This document shows, in pieces, positions 26,794-35,634 of a DNA stretch of 64,000 nt (position 1 is the stretch's first letter; every line of letters starts with the position of its first letter). The position numbers were made by a program, and so were the translations under genes. The notes beneath the pieces were generated by a model, which was given only the letters and a program-made list of their open reading frames with translations, searched no databases and was not told the DNA's origin. The stretch lies in the NCBI RefSeq assembly GCF_902364365.1, contig NZ_CABJDN010000006.1:404902-468901 (forward strand), written 5' to 3'. The stretch comes from Bacteroides intestinalis (GTDB taxonomy: Bacteria > Bacteroidota > Bacteroidia > Bacteroidales > Bacteroidaceae).

Positions 26794-27549
26794 TTATTTG
26801 TTTTTCTTTCGTGTGACAATATAAATAGGGTGGTACGTCAGAGTGACATTTCCATCTTCCCGACTGAATTGCTCTGTGTATCCGTTGCAGAAGGTCTGTA
26901 ACCGTCCTCGTGTCCATACTTTCTTTTCCGTTCCTGTTACTCCGGTTTCTTTCAGATGTTGCAATACCTGGAGTGGAGTATTAAAGGGGAGAGAAACTAT
27001 TTCCTCTTCCGCGTATACAGTCTCAAAATGAGGAGCAAGCAGTTCTTTCAACGTTTCTATCGGCAGATACTCAAGCCCATGTCCGGTGAGTGTACGGATT
27101 TCGCGCATATTCTCAGTGCCAAAAGTACTGAAAGCTAAATAACCGTCTTCTGACAGGAAACGATGACAACGTGCGAAGAACGTTTCTGGATCATTGAACC
27201 ATTGCAGTGTAGAACAGGAAGTAATTAAATCCGTTCCTTCGGGAAAGTCCAAGGCTTCGGCATCTCCGGGAATGAATTGCACCATATTTTGTGGAAGCAA
27301 ATCAGCAAGACATTCTTTCATCTCCGAACATAGATCATTCAGCAGCAAACTTTCCGGTTCTAGCTTGTCCAACAATAACCTGGAATAACTGCCTGTACCA
27401 CATCCAAATTCCACAATACGATGAAAGAGGAAAGTATGCTCTGTCAGTAGCCGTAACATTTTCTCGGCTACTTGTTGCTGTACCCGTGCTTCGCGTGAGT
27501 AGGTATCCCGTGCACGGGCAAATCGTTCTGCAATCAATCTTTTGTCCAT
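26794..27549 (-). CDS. bioC: Malonyl-[acyl-carrier protein] O-methyltransferase BioC
   Basis: A 251-residue SAM-dependent methyltransferase that starts pimeloyl synthesis by methylating malonyl-ACP, so that fatty-acid enzymes can elongate it. SAM motif I is VEFGCGTGSYSRLLL (about 46-60), followed by LLNDLCSEM and GDAEALDFPEGTDLITSCST (motifs II-III). The N-terminus DKRLIAERFARARDTYSREA is characteristic of BioC. Its start overlaps the 3' end of bioG by 16 bases, indicating translational coupling of the enzymes that open and close pimeloyl-ester synthesis. Confidence 0.93.
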   Translation of the reverse strand: MDKRLIAERFARARDTYSREARVQQQVAEKMLRLLTEHTFLFHRIVEFGCGTGSYSRLLLDKLEPESLLLNDLCSEMKECLADLLPQNMVQFIPGDAEALDFPEGTDLITSCSTLQWFNDPETFFARCHRFLSEDGYLAFSTFGTENMREIRTLTGHGLEYLPIETLKELLAPHFETVYAEEEIVSLPFNTPLQVLQHLKETGVTGTEKKVWTRGRLQTFCNGYTEQFSREDGNVTLTYHPIYIVTRKKNK

Positions 27550-28226
27550 ATATCCTGCAAATAGTATCGGAACAGTTCAACTTGATAATGAGCATCTTCC
27601 GTATAATGTACCCGTATCTTTTTCCGGTTATTCTCTTCTTCTTTACGCCAGGCATTCAGTTGATTGTCGGGTGGAATGATACGGTCGTTACTTCCCACTA
27701 CTGCTTGTTGCCAATGGAACGAGATGGCAGGTTGTGCGAGATACATGCGTTCTATTTCTGCCAGTTCTTCTTTCAGTTCTTCCAATGGTCGTTTGGGAGT
27801 AATATTCAGAAACTCTTTGAATGCCTCTCCGTTGAAGCACATCCTTCTTAGAAACTTATTCAGGGAAGGACCTGTCAACCCTTCCAGGGTTCCGTGATAA
27901 ATAACGGATGGAATGCCACACATATCATCAATAGGATAGGGAGTACCGTTAATGGCTATACTATTTTTGATTATGAGATCTGCTTCCTGTAATTTATCCA
28001 TTACCCGAGATGCAGCCCATACACCCATTGACCAACCGATGACATTGATCTCCTTATATCCTTTCAGTAATGAAGCATCAAAATCCAGTGTCCGGTAATC
28101 GTAACAGAGCATATAATCACTGTCCGCAGGTTGATAATCTTTGAATGGCGTTTTATCGGCTCCCCAACCGGCAAAAAATAGCAATAGCCGGGGATGCCTG
28201 TCTTTTATTATATAAACTTGTTTCAT
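27534..28226 (-). CDS. bioG: Pimeloyl-ACP methyl ester esterase BioG
   Basis: A 230-residue alpha/beta hydrolase of the BioG (DUF452) type. It removes the methyl group installed by BioC once the pimeloyl chain is complete. The nucleophile elbow GWSMG places the catalytic serine at residue 66, and LLLFFAGWGADKTPF is the BioG N-terminal signature; an acidic residue and a His (EDAHYQVELF) near the C-terminus complete a plausible triad. It replaces E. coli BioH, as in other Bacteroidetes. An inverted repeat of about 60 bases separates it from bioF upstream, the only sizeable gap within the operon. Confidence 0.92.
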   Translation of the reverse strand: MKQVYIIKDRHPRLLLFFAGWGADKTPFKDYQPADSDYMLCYDYRTLDFDASLLKGYKEINVIGWSMGVWAASRVMDKLQEADLIIKNSIAINGTPYPIDDMCGIPSVIYHGTLEGLTGPSLNKFLRRMCFNGEAFKEFLNITPKRPLEELKEELAEIERMYLAQPAISFHWQQAVVGSNDRIIPPDNQLNAWRKEEENNRKKIRVHYTEDAHYQVELFRYYLQDIWTKD

Positions 28227-28246
28227 AATCCTGTATGCTTTTTAAG

Positions 28247-28306
28247 GTACGCGGACGATGCGGATGAAAAATAAAAATCCGTGTTCGTCCGTTTCATTCG
28301 CGTATC
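28247..28306. repeat. Imperfect inverted repeat between bioF and bioG
   Basis: GGTACGCGGACGATGCGGAT (28247-28266) pairs imperfectly with 28277-28306 (ATCCGTG...TTCGCGTATC), the right arm being about 10 bases longer. The right arm reaches the bioF stop codon. It could stabilise or attenuate the mRNA between bioF and bioG. Confidence 0.65.
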
Positions 28307-29460
28307 TATATAATTATTTTTATCAATTCCCTGATTTCTTCTTCCCTTATCTCCGCCGTCAACGAAAAACGAATGCGTGATGTCCCCTCCGGAACTGTAG
28401 GAGGCCGTACCGGCAAGGCATAAAAACCATGCCGTTGTAACTCTTCCGCCTTTAGAATCGTGTCTGAGCTTTTCCCTACAATCATCGGTACTATATAACT
28501 GTCACTCGGACAAGTATATCCTTTTTCTTTTAAAGCTTTGCGAAGGATATTGCTGATGTTTTTTAAATGTATTCTTCGCTCCCTGAATCCGGCCAATCGC
28601 CGCACAACAAACAAAGTCCATGCGATATTTACCGGAGGAAGAGCTGTTGTAAAAATAAGTGTCCGCATCCTGTTTACCAGATACTCCCGAATGGTGCGCC
28701 GGCAAACGATATATGCTCCGGCTGATGCGGCTGCTTTGCCAAAAGTCCCTACCAGAAAATCAATCTCCCGAATACATCTGGCTTCTTCAGCGCAACCCAG
28801 TCCTTGTTCACCTCGCGCTCCGAAAGCGTGTGCTTCATCCACGTAGAGTAACACATTCTCATACATATGTTTCAGTCGTACCAGTTCTTTCAGATCGGCT
28901 ATATCTCCGTCCATGCTGAAAATGCTTTCGGTGACGATAATCACCTGTCTGTATGCTGCATGATTTTCAGCCAGTAATCGTTCCAGTTGTTTCAGGTCAT
29001 TATGCCGGTAACGGATATATTTTGCTGTTGAAAGTCGAATACCGTCAATCAGGCTTGCGTGTACCAGTTTATCTGCCAGTATCAGGGTCTGTGCGTCGCT
29101 TACGGCAGGCAGAATACCTGCATTAGCGTGATAACCACTGTTGAATACCAGTGCTGTTTCAGTTCCGAAGAGTTCTGCGAGCGTCTGTTCCAGTTTCTCA
29201 TAGATGGTGAAGTTACCTGTCAATAGACGTGATGAGGAGGATGTTGGCAAAAAACTGTCGGCTGTCAGTTCTTTCAGAAACTCTTCCCGTAAGGTCCGGT
29301 CTGTAGCCAGTCCCAGATAATCATTAGAGGAAAGATTTAGCATTCGCTGTCCGTTTGCGATGACATCCTGTCCTTCATGGATCAGGTTGGGCAATGTCCG
29401 CAGATTACTGCTTTCTTTCAGTTCTTGCAGCTCCTGCTGCATTTGCTCTATTATACTCAT
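28306..29460 (-). CDS. bioF: 8-amino-7-oxononanoate synthase BioF
   Basis: A 384-residue PLP enzyme condensing pimeloyl-ACP with L-alanine. The start at 29460 ([15 protein letters not shown]) overlaps the bioBA stop by 4 bases (ATGA), a classic coupling arrangement; longer upstream starts fall inside bioBA. Motifs: [13 protein letters not shown] near the N-terminus, [32 protein letters not shown] (PLP-binding Asp and His) and [13 protein letters not shown] with the Schiff-base lysine near residue 235. Length agrees with the family. Confidence 0.95.
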   Translation of the reverse strand: MSIIEQMQQELQELKESSNLRTLPNLIHEGQDVIANGQRMLNLSSNDYLGLATDRTLREEFLKELTADSFLPTSSSSRLLTGNFTIYEKLEQTLAELFGTETALVFNSGYHANAGILPAVSDAQTLILADKLVHASLIDGIRLSTAKYIRYRHNDLKQLERLLAENHAAYRQVIIVTESIFSMDGDIADLKELVRLKHMYENVLLYVDEAHAFGARGEQGLGCAEEARCIREIDFLVGTFGKAAASAGAYIVCRRTIREYLVNRMRTLIFTTALPPVNIAWTLFVVRRLAGFRERRIHLKNISNILRKALKEKGYTCPSDSYIVPMIVGKSSDTILKAEELQRHGFYALPVRPPTVPEGTSRIRFSLTAEIREEEIRELIKIII

Positions 29461-31715
29461 TCCATTTCTCCTATAATCTTCAACAATCCGCTTGTCAGCT
29501 TTGTCAATTGCTCCGGTTCTATGATAAACGGTGGCATGATGTATACCAGTTTTCCAAAGGGGCGTACCCAAATGCCTTCTTCCACAAATCGTTTCTGCAT
29601 CCAGGCCATGTCTACTGGGTCTTGTACTTCAATCACTCCGATGGCACCCAATACACGGACATCTGCTACCTGCGGAAGTAGTAGTGCTGGTTCCAGTTCA
29701 CGCCACAACTGTTCTTCAATGCGGCTCACTTTTCCCTGCCAGTCATATTTGGGTGAAGTCAGCAAGCGTATGGAGGCGCATGCCACTGCACATGCCAGTG
29801 GGTTTCCCATAAATGTGGGGCCATGCATGAAAGCTCCCGGTGCGTGATTGGAAATCGCATCCGCTACTTCATTTGTGGTCAGTACTGCAGATAGAGTCAT
29901 GTATCCACCCGTCAGTGCTTTTCCTATGCACATAATATCCGGTTCCACGCCTGCATATTCCCAAGCAAACATCTTACCTGTACGTCCGAATCCAGTGGCT
30001 ATTTCATCAAAGATCAGTAATATATTATATTCCTTGCATATTCTGGCCGCTTCCCGCAAGAATTGCGGATGATAGAACCACATGCCGCCTGCACCCTGAA
30101 CGATGGGTTCCAGAATCAGTGCTGCCAGTTCCTCATGATGTTTTTCTATAATATCCAGCAGTTCCAGTGCATCATCCGCATCCCAGTCGCCATCGAACCG
30201 TGATTGCGGACGGGAAGAAAAGTACCGTATCGGTAATGCCGAACCGAACAGGGAATGCATTCCAGTCACGGGATCGCATACGGACATTGCATTCCAGGTA
30301 TCTCCGTGATAACCGCGCCGGATGGTTACAAAATTACTTTTTTTAGCCAGATGTGCTCGATTCGGAGCTGACTGACTTATGGCATACCAATACTGTACAG
30401 CCATTTTCATAGCTACCTCCACAGCTACCGAACCTGAGTCTGCATAAAATATCTTTTGCATGGATGGCGGTACAAGTGGCAACAGTAATTTACCCAGTTC
30501 TATGGCCGGGTCATGTGTCAGTCCACCGAACATGACGTGCGACATTTTTTCCGTTTGCTCCCGGAGAGCCTGATTCAGTACCGGGTTATTGTATCCGTGC
30601 ACCATGCACCACCAGGAAGACATGCCTTCTATGAGTACCTGTCCGTTTTCCAGTGTAATGGTTGCCCCGTCTCCGCGTTTCACTTTATATACAGGGAGTG
30701 GGTTGGTGGCCGATGTATAAGGATGCCATAAATGTTCCCTGTCGAATTGTGAGTCGCTGAAACGATATCCCGCATCTTCTATCAGCGCTTTGTCTTCCGA
30801 AACTTTAGATCCGAGAGTAGTCAGCAAATCTCCCACGATGGCAGAGTTCACACCTATGTACAAGGATTTTTTCACAGCTTCTTTTGTCAGCTGAGAACGC
30901 CCTCCTGCAAATCGCAGATAAGCTGTCGGATTGATGAAACGGAACAAAGCAATGGTGGTCAGCACTTCTTCTTCTGTCAGTTGAGTTTGGTTTTCCAGCG
31001 GTGTTCCCGGGATGGGTTGCAACAGATTCAGGGGAATGGAAGGTACTTCCAAATCTCTCAATGTAAAGGCAAATTCAATTCGTTGTTCAGCTGTCTCTCC
31101 CATACCGATGATACCGCCACAACAGATGTCCATTCCTACGCGGCGGGCGGCTGCCAGTGTCTGTAGTTTTTCTTCCTGCGTATGTGTGCTGCACAGGGTA
31201 GGGAAGTGGCTTGGGGCAGTTTCCAAATTACAGTGGTAGCGCGTCACGCCTGCTGTATGCAAGGCACGTAGTTCGTTTTCGTTCAGTAATCCCAGTGAAG
31301 CACAGAGTTGAATGGAACTTTTTTGCCTCATATAGCGTGCTGCTTCACACAGTTTTTCCATATTCTTTCCTGAAGGTTTCCGTCCACTGGTTACCAATGA
31401 GAAGCGTGCCACGCCTTGTGATTCGTTGTGTAGTGCATGACGCAGGCATTCCTCCTTATCTACCAGATCGTAAACATCCGCTTTCGTCTTGTAGTGTGAT
31501 GATTGTGCGCACCATTTGCAATTCTCAGGGCAGCGGCCGGATTTTGCATTGATGATGGAACACATATCAAATTCCTGTGATGCCCGTGCGGTCGTAATTT
31601 CGTGTGCCGCTTCATAAAGGCTTTTCTTATCCGGCTGTGTAGCCAGCCATTCAGCTTCTGCCTGTGTGATGGGTACATCTTGCAGTACTTTGTTTTTCAA
31701 TTCTTCTACTGTCAT
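29457..31715 (-). CDS. bioBA: Fused biotin synthase / DAPA aminotransferase BioB-BioA
   Basis: A 752-residue bifunctional enzyme. Residues 1 to about 322 are biotin synthase, a radical-SAM enzyme inserting sulfur into dethiobiotin: the 4Fe-4S motif is C62-x3-C66-x2-C69 in [16 protein letters not shown], and cluster ligands of the 2Fe-2S site appear in [16 protein letters not shown] and LRFAGGR. From about 325 ([13 protein letters not shown]) to the end it is the SAM-dependent 7,8-diaminopelargonate aminotransferase, with [26 protein letters not shown] and the PLP lysine near 605 in [14 protein letters not shown]. The last enzyme of the pathway is thus joined to the enzyme of the second ring-forming stage. 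Such fusions are known in some Bacteroides. The frame is continuous, without a junction stop. Confidence 0.95.
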   Translation of the reverse strand: MTVEELKNKVLQDVPITQAEAEWLATQPDKKSLYEAAHEITTARASQEFDMCSIINAKSGRCPENCKWCAQSSHYKTKADVYDLVDKEECLRHALHNESQGVARFSLVTSGRKPSGKNMEKLCEAARYMRQKSSIQLCASLGLLNENELRALHTAGVTRYHCNLETAPSHFPTLCSTHTQEEKLQTLAAARRVGMDICCGGIIGMGETAEQRIEFAFTLRDLEVPSIPLNLLQPIPGTPLENQTQLTEEEVLTTIALFRFINPTAYLRFAGGRSQLTKEAVKKSLYIGVNSAIVGDLLTTLGSKVSEDKALIEDAGYRFSDSQFDREHLWHPYTSATNPLPVYKVKRGDGATITLENGQVLIEGMSSWWCMVHGYNNPVLNQALREQTEKMSHVMFGGLTHDPAIELGKLLLPLVPPSMQKIFYADSGSVAVEVAMKMAVQYWYAISQSAPNRAHLAKKSNFVTIRRGYHGDTWNAMSVCDPVTGMHSLFGSALPIRYFSSRPQSRFDGDWDADDALELLDIIEKHHEELAALILEPIVQGAGGMWFYHPQFLREAARICKEYNILLIFDEIATGFGRTGKMFAWEYAGVEPDIMCIGKALTGGYMTLSAVLTTNEVADAISNHAPGAFMHGPTFMGNPLACAVACASIRLLTSPKYDWQGKVSRIEEQLWRELEPALLLPQVADVRVLGAIGVIEVQDPVDMAWMQKRFVEEGIWVRPFGKLVYIMPPFIIEPEQLTKLTSGLLKIIGEME

Positions 31716-31730
31716 ATTCTTACGTTGTTT

Positions 31731-32177
31731 TTAGGAGAATACAAAACACAAATGACGCGGGTCGTGCAAATCTGAAAACAGCATTTGCATGATCCGCGTC
31801 ATTTGTGTTCCACTCTTATTTATAATAGTGTTTATATCTTTCTTCTCTTCAGGACCGATGGTAGTCGGACACAATACAGGCAGCAATCCTTTGAAACCGA
31901 AGATTTCAAGCATTGTCCTCAATCCGTTTTCACATCCCAATGGTATGCCTATATCCGTTTCCTGTCCTTTACTGTTATCTGTATCTTCCAGGTTTTGTCC
32001 GCCGCTTTTGTAGCCGGCCGATGTTCCGGAATTTTGTTTGGAAAGAGAACAATCTGCTACATTTTTGGGCAGACAACCAATAGTGACACAACGGCCCAGG
32101 CTGGCAAATGCAGCATAGGCTTTCCGGCTCCATTTCCGGAAGCGTATAGTCGTTCTATAAAGTCGTCTTTTCCTCAT
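31731..32177 (-). CDS. Small uncharacterised protein upstream of the biotin operon
   Basis: A 148-residue frame with its own promoter box (32234-32241), ending 15 bases before bioBA. The N-terminal 45 residues are basic (MRKRRLYRTTIRFRKWSRKA) and contain YAAFASLGRCVTIGCLPK, a pattern I recognise from short Bacteroides proteins encoded near regulated nutrient genes, though I cannot name a family. The rest is low in hydrophobic structure, with no signal peptide. The final 25 or so residues are encoded by one arm and loop of a long inverted repeat, which is odd for a real C-terminus; the functional part may be only the N-terminus, or the frame may be a leader for the biotin genes. The opposite-strand frame here has no promoter. 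Confidence 0.5.
   Translation of the reverse strand: MRKRRLYRTTIRFRKWSRKAYAAFASLGRCVTIGCLPKNVADCSLSKQNSGTSAGYKSGGQNLEDTDNSKGQETDIGIPLGCENGLRTMLEIFGFKGLLPVLCPTTIGPEEKKDINTIINKSGTQMTRIMQMLFSDLHDPRHLCFVFS
31745..31809. repeat. 27-bp inverted repeat just upstream of bioBA
   Basis: Arms 31745-31771 and 31783-31809 pair at 25 of 27 positions around an 11-base loop. It begins with the AACACAAAT core also seen at 23331. It lies within the 3' end of the small upstream frame and 30 bases before the bioBA ATG, a position suited to attenuation or mRNA processing. Confidence 0.75.
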
Positions 32178-32184
32178 GATATTG

Positions 32185-32209
32185 GGCTATCGGTATTGAA
32201 CCGATAGCC
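32185..32209 (-). promoter_or_regulatory. Leader hairpin immediately before the small gene's ATG
   Basis: A perfect 10-bp stem (GGCTATCGGT and its complement) with a 5-base loop ends 7 bases before the ATG at 32177. It would occupy the ribosome-loading region of the transcript that begins near 32227. No long U run follows, so translational rather than transcriptional control is more likely. Confidence 0.6.
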
Positions 32210-32233
32210 GGTATTATTTTTGTTAATCGGCTG

Positions 32234-32241
32234 CAAATGTA
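32234..32241 (-). promoter_or_regulatory. Promoter -7 box for the small gene and probably the biotin operon
   Basis: TACATTTG on the minus strand, 57 bases before the ATG at 32177. No other TAnnTTTG box was found between here and bioBA, so this may drive the whole bio cluster. Confidence 0.55.
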
Positions 32242-32290
32242 ACAAAAATATTTTCGTTTGTGCGACTTCTCGCAGATTACTCTGTTTTAT

Positions 32291-32728
32291 TTAGTCATCG
32301 ATATCAATTACCCGCATCTTCGAATCGAACTTGATTTCCCAACGGTTAGACAGCTTCACTTCATATTCTTTCTTATCTTTCTCTATCTGTACGATCTTAG
32401 CATCCGGATAATTAGTCTTTATATAGGTGCGGATAGCTTCCGGGATGATTTGTGCAGGAACTTCACTCTGCTGGCATTTAACTTCTGTCCATTCTCCCGC
32501 CTTATCGAATTCAACTTTTTCTCCATTGGTGAAGACTACATCGTAACTCTTATAGAACAATTCCGTTTCCTGTTTCGCCAATGCTACTTTGTGATCTTTA
32601 AAATAAGTGTTGAGGAAAGTCTGAGCCTTTGCTGGAAGTTGATTGACTTGAATGGGTTTATCATTATCCGCCATAACCATTGTGTGCATCGTGAACATAC
32701 ATACTAATAACAAAACTAACTTTTTCAT
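32291..32728 (-). CDS. Secreted PepSY-like (DUF2874-type) protein
   Basis: A 145-residue protein with a signal peptide (MKKLVLLLVCMFTMHTMVMA) and two tandem PepSY-like units. The first runs from QLPAKAQTFLNTYFKDHKV to VVFTNGEKVEFDKAGEWTEV, the second from PEAIRTYIKTNYPDAKIVQIEK to RWEIKFDSKMRVIDIDD. This two-repeat layout is common in periplasmic proteins of Bacteroides; their binding partner is unknown. It is monocistronic with its own TATATTTG box. Confidence 0.85.
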   Translation of the reverse strand: MKKLVLLLVCMFTMHTMVMADNDKPIQVNQLPAKAQTFLNTYFKDHKVALAKQETELFYKSYDVVFTNGEKVEFDKAGEWTEVKCQQSEVPAQIIPEAIRTYIKTNYPDAKIVQIEKDKKEYEVKLSNRWEIKFDSKMRVIDIDD

Positions 32729-32774
32729 ATTCTTCTATTTTTAATAATTAATACTTTGGTTTATTATGATATTG

Positions 32775-32782
32775 CAAATATA
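32775..32782 (-). promoter_or_regulatory. Promoter -7 box for the PepSY-like gene
   Basis: TATATTTG on the minus strand, 47 bases before the ATG at 32728. Confidence 0.55.
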
Positions 32783-32821
32783 GAAGGAGAATCTGGAAAG
32801 AAACTGGAATAAATTTCTTTT

Positions 32822-34894
32822 TTAAAGTTTAAAATCAGGAACGAATTCACTTAGTTTCCCATTGTAAGTTAGTGTCAATTTATGCATTGCCCTTGTTACG
32901 GCCACATAGAGCATACTTTTATCAATAGTTGAGTTATAGTTTTTGTCATTGACATGAGGAATGATTACTTCATCAAATTCCAATCCTTTTGCCATGTGAG
33001 ATGAGGTAACGATGATACCCTTCACAAAAGCAGAGCTTTGATTGGATAGAAAATAAACTTCGGCAGTATATATCTGTAGGCTTTCTGCCAGGTCTTTCGC
33101 TTGTGCTTCAGTTTTACATACTATTCCGAGTGAATTATAACCGGATTTCTTGAAGGTTGAAATCAGGTCAATAATACCGGAGCTTTCCTTTTCTGTATTC
33201 TCAAATCGTAGGACTGAAGGGAATTCACCATGTCGCATGACGGGCTCCAATTCATTATTCGTTTGAATTTTTTGTGCAAAATCCGTAATCTCAAATGTAG
33301 AACGGTAACTTTTGCACAGCTTCATTACTTCGCCCATAGTGAATGCTTTTCTGATTATCTCGGCAGTTGACGAAACATAGGGATTGACAGACTGGGAGGC
33401 ATCTCCAAGAATTGTTTTCCGGCAGGGATAAAGTTTCTGGATAACTTTGTACTGAATCGGAGAGTAATCCTGCATCTCGTCTATTAAAAGATGCTTGACA
33501 CGGCATTGGGTAATATTTCCATCTAAAGCCAGATGTAAATATGCTAAAGGGGCCAGGTCAGTGTATTCCAGTATTCTGTTTTTCCGTAATTTGAATAGTT
33601 TGGGTTTATCAGTCCATTCAAAGAACTCTTTATAAACTTGAAGATCATTGTTACCTGCAAACATTTTCTTTATTTCTTTCTTCAACAAATTTCTATCGGC
33701 GGTGGTAACCGTAAAGTAGTATTGTATCTTCATCATTTCCAGGATATAATCCGTCATTGCTTCGAATCGTTGACGCATGGGATAGCGATTGAAGCGTCTG
33801 AATTGCTCTTCAATATATTCAGAAGGAATAGTGATGTGCCTGGTGAGTTTTACATCTATAGCTTTGAAATAGTTATTCTCCATATAGAGAATAAACTTAT
33901 CAAGCTGCGAAATGAAATCAAAGGAGGATTTATATTTTATCCGTTCTATAAAACTCTGAGTCGTTTTTCCAAGTAATTCCGTTACCTGTTCAAAAAAGCT
34001 CTGGTATTTGTATTTATTTTCAAGAACTCCCGACAGAATCTGTTCCATACAGGTTTCAGGTACACTTTCTTCTCCTAACTCGGGAAGGACATTCGAGATG
34101 TAATCGCCAAAAACTTTATTAGGTGAGATTATCAGTATGTCTTTTGAAGATATATCCCCTTTCAGTGTATAGAGCAGGTAAGCGATGCGATGTAAGGCAA
34201 TGGACGTTTTACCCGATCCGGCAACTCCCTGGATAATTAATATATGGGCTTCCTCATTGCGAATAATCCGGTTCTGCTCCCGCTGGATGGTAGTAACGAT
34301 ATTCCTCATTTTATCGTCTGCATTACTGCTGAGTTCTTTCTGGAGAATTTCATCGTGAACCGTCAGCGAACTTTCTATCATGTATTCCATTTTGCCTTTG
34401 CGGATGCGATACTGACGTTTGAGGGAAACATCTCCACTGATTTCACCGACAGGAGAGATGTAAGTTGCTTCTCCCAATTCATAATCGTAGAACATACTGG
34501 AAATAGGAGCGCGCCAGTCATATATCAGATTCATCTTGCTTTGAGAATCATAAAATGTGTGTATACCTATATAAATAGGTAGAATGTTGGCACCGTTTTT
34601 TTTTTCTTTGAAATCTATCCTTCCGAAATAAGGAATGTCCAGTATCCTGCCCAGCCGCTTGCGTTTATCAATCACACTTTCACCCAGTGCAAAATGATTG
34701 AGGATACTCTCGCGCATGGAACGGATTTCATGAGGATCGATATCTTTGTTCGACCAGATATAATTTTTATATTCCTGTAAGGTTTCTACATGTTCTTTGA
34801 CTGAAGTATTGGTGTTGTGAATTGTATCATTTATGATATCGATAACTTGTTGCAAGTGTACTTTTTCCTGTTGCTTTGTTTGATAAAATGTCAT
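32822..34894 (-). CDS. HelD-like UvrD-family helicase/ATPase
   Basis: A 690-residue superfamily-1 ATPase. The long N-terminal coiled region (residues 1-110), then Walker A GVAGSGKTS near residue 225, LLIDEMQDYSPIQ (Walker B region), LGDASQSVNPY and the C-terminal VTSSHMAKGLEFDEVIIP and YVAVTRAMHKLTLTY match UvrD/HelD proteins. The Gly-Asp-Ala-Ser-Gln motif and N-terminal coiled arm favour HelD, which in Firmicutes removes stalled RNA polymerase from DNA, over repair helicases. That role is known from other phyla and is inferred here. It has its own TAACTTTG promoter and is divergent from the gene at 35032. Confidence 0.85.
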   Translation of the reverse strand: MTFYQTKQQEKVHLQQVIDIINDTIHNTNTSVKEHVETLQEYKNYIWSNKDIDPHEIRSMRESILNHFALGESVIDKRKRLGRILDIPYFGRIDFKEKKNGANILPIYIGIHTFYDSQSKMNLIYDWRAPISSMFYDYELGEATYISPVGEISGDVSLKRQYRIRKGKMEYMIESSLTVHDEILQKELSSNADDKMRNIVTTIQREQNRIIRNEEAHILIIQGVAGSGKTSIALHRIAYLLYTLKGDISSKDILIISPNKVFGDYISNVLPELGEESVPETCMEQILSGVLENKYKYQSFFEQVTELLGKTTQSFIERIKYKSSFDFISQLDKFILYMENNYFKAIDVKLTRHITIPSEYIEEQFRRFNRYPMRQRFEAMTDYILEMMKIQYYFTVTTADRNLLKKEIKKMFAGNNDLQVYKEFFEWTDKPKLFKLRKNRILEYTDLAPLAYLHLALDGNITQCRVKHLLIDEMQDYSPIQYKVIQKLYPCRKTILGDASQSVNPYVSSTAEIIRKAFTMGEVMKLCKSYRSTFEITDFAQKIQTNNELEPVMRHGEFPSVLRFENTEKESSGIIDLISTFKKSGYNSLGIVCKTEAQAKDLAESLQIYTAEVYFLSNQSSAFVKGIIVTSSHMAKGLEFDEVIIPHVNDKNYNSTIDKSMLYVAVTRAMHKLTLTYNGKLSEFVPDFKL

Positions 34895-34935
34895 AGTTCT
34901 TTTAATTTTTTAGCTGAAAAGTTTAGAAAGAGTGG

Positions 34936-34943
34936 CAAAGTTA
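34936..34943 (-). promoter_or_regulatory. Promoter -7 box for the HelD-like gene
   Basis: TAACTTTG on the minus strand, 42 bases before the ATG at 34894, in the divergent region shared with the 35032 gene. Confidence 0.55.
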
Positions 34944-35000
34944 GTCCAAATTGTCAGATTATTAAATAGCTATTTATAGCTATATATCCATCCTTTTTTC

Positions 35001-35008
35001 TACATTTG
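35001..35008 (+). promoter_or_regulatory. Promoter -7 box for the nucleotidyltransferase-fold gene
   Basis: TACATTTG, 24 bases before the ATG at 35032, giving a leader of only about 15 bases. Confidence 0.55.
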
Positions 35009-35031
35009 CAAGTCATTTCAAAAGAAAAAAT

Positions 35032-35616
35032 ATGGATATCCTTGATCTTGCCAGGCGGAATCAGCAGAAAGCCTGGAAAATAATAGAAGACACAAAAATC
35101 ATCCCGACTTGGGAAAGTGTGGGTGCCAGAGTAAATCTCGTAGGCTCTTTGAATACGGGGTTATTGATGAAACACCTGGATATTGATTTTCATATTTATA
35201 CCCCACAGTTTTGTTTGTCTGACAGTTTTCAAGCAATGGTAAAATTGACAGAGAATAAATCTTTTATGAAGATGGAACATAAGAATTTGTTGGATACTGA
35301 GGCGGAATGTGTGGAGTGGCATGCCTGGTATCGGGATGCAGATAATGAGCTTTGGCAGATTGATATGATTCATATTCTGGAAGGTTCCCGGTATGACGGC
35401 TACTTTGAAAAGTTCGCCGAACGACTTTCTGCTGTTCTGACTGAAGAAACAAAGTATGCTATTTTAAAACTGAAATATGAGACTCCTGAGTCGGAAAAGA
35501 TTATGGGAGTGGAATACTACGTGGCTGTTATCCGCGATGGCATACGCAGTTATGAGGAATTTATGGAATGGAGAATCCAACATCCGGCAACAGGCGTTAT
35601 AACGTGGATGCCGTAA
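35032..35616 (+). CDS. Nucleotidyltransferase-fold protein of unknown function
   Basis: A 194-residue cytoplasmic protein. The segment VNLVGSLNTGLLMKHLDIDFHIY contains the G-S-x3-G-x(7)-D-x-D pattern that marks nucleotidyltransferase-superfamily active sites, with Asp residues of DIDFH as metal ligands; a third acidic position may be WQIDMIHI. No antitoxin-like or aminoglycoside-modifying context is adjacent: the divergent neighbour is the HelD-like gene and the convergent one a LuxR regulator. I do not recognise a more specific family. The gene ends 18 bases from the convergent regulator. Confidence 0.65.
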   Translation: MDILDLARRNQQKAWKIIEDTKIIPTWESVGARVNLVGSLNTGLLMKHLDIDFHIYTPQFCLSDSFQAMVKLTENKSFMKMEHKNLLDTEAECVEWHAWYRDADNELWQIDMIHILEGSRYDGYFEKFAERLSAVLTEETKYAILKLKYETPESEKIMGVEYYVAVIRDGIRSYEEFMEWRIQHPATGVITWMP

Positions 35617-35634
35617 ATAATGTATTTTTACGGG

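Noticed and set aside
31785..32207. A 140-residue plus-strand frame opposite the small protein before bioBA
   Set aside because: No promoter box, no family motif, and it runs through both the inverted repeat and the opposite gene's basic N-terminal region; the minus-strand frame has a promoter and a recognisable N-terminal pattern.
32178..32290. BirA operator (TTGTAAAC dyad) before the biotin operon
   Set aside because: No matching half-sites with suitable spacing were found here or between 31716 and 31740.
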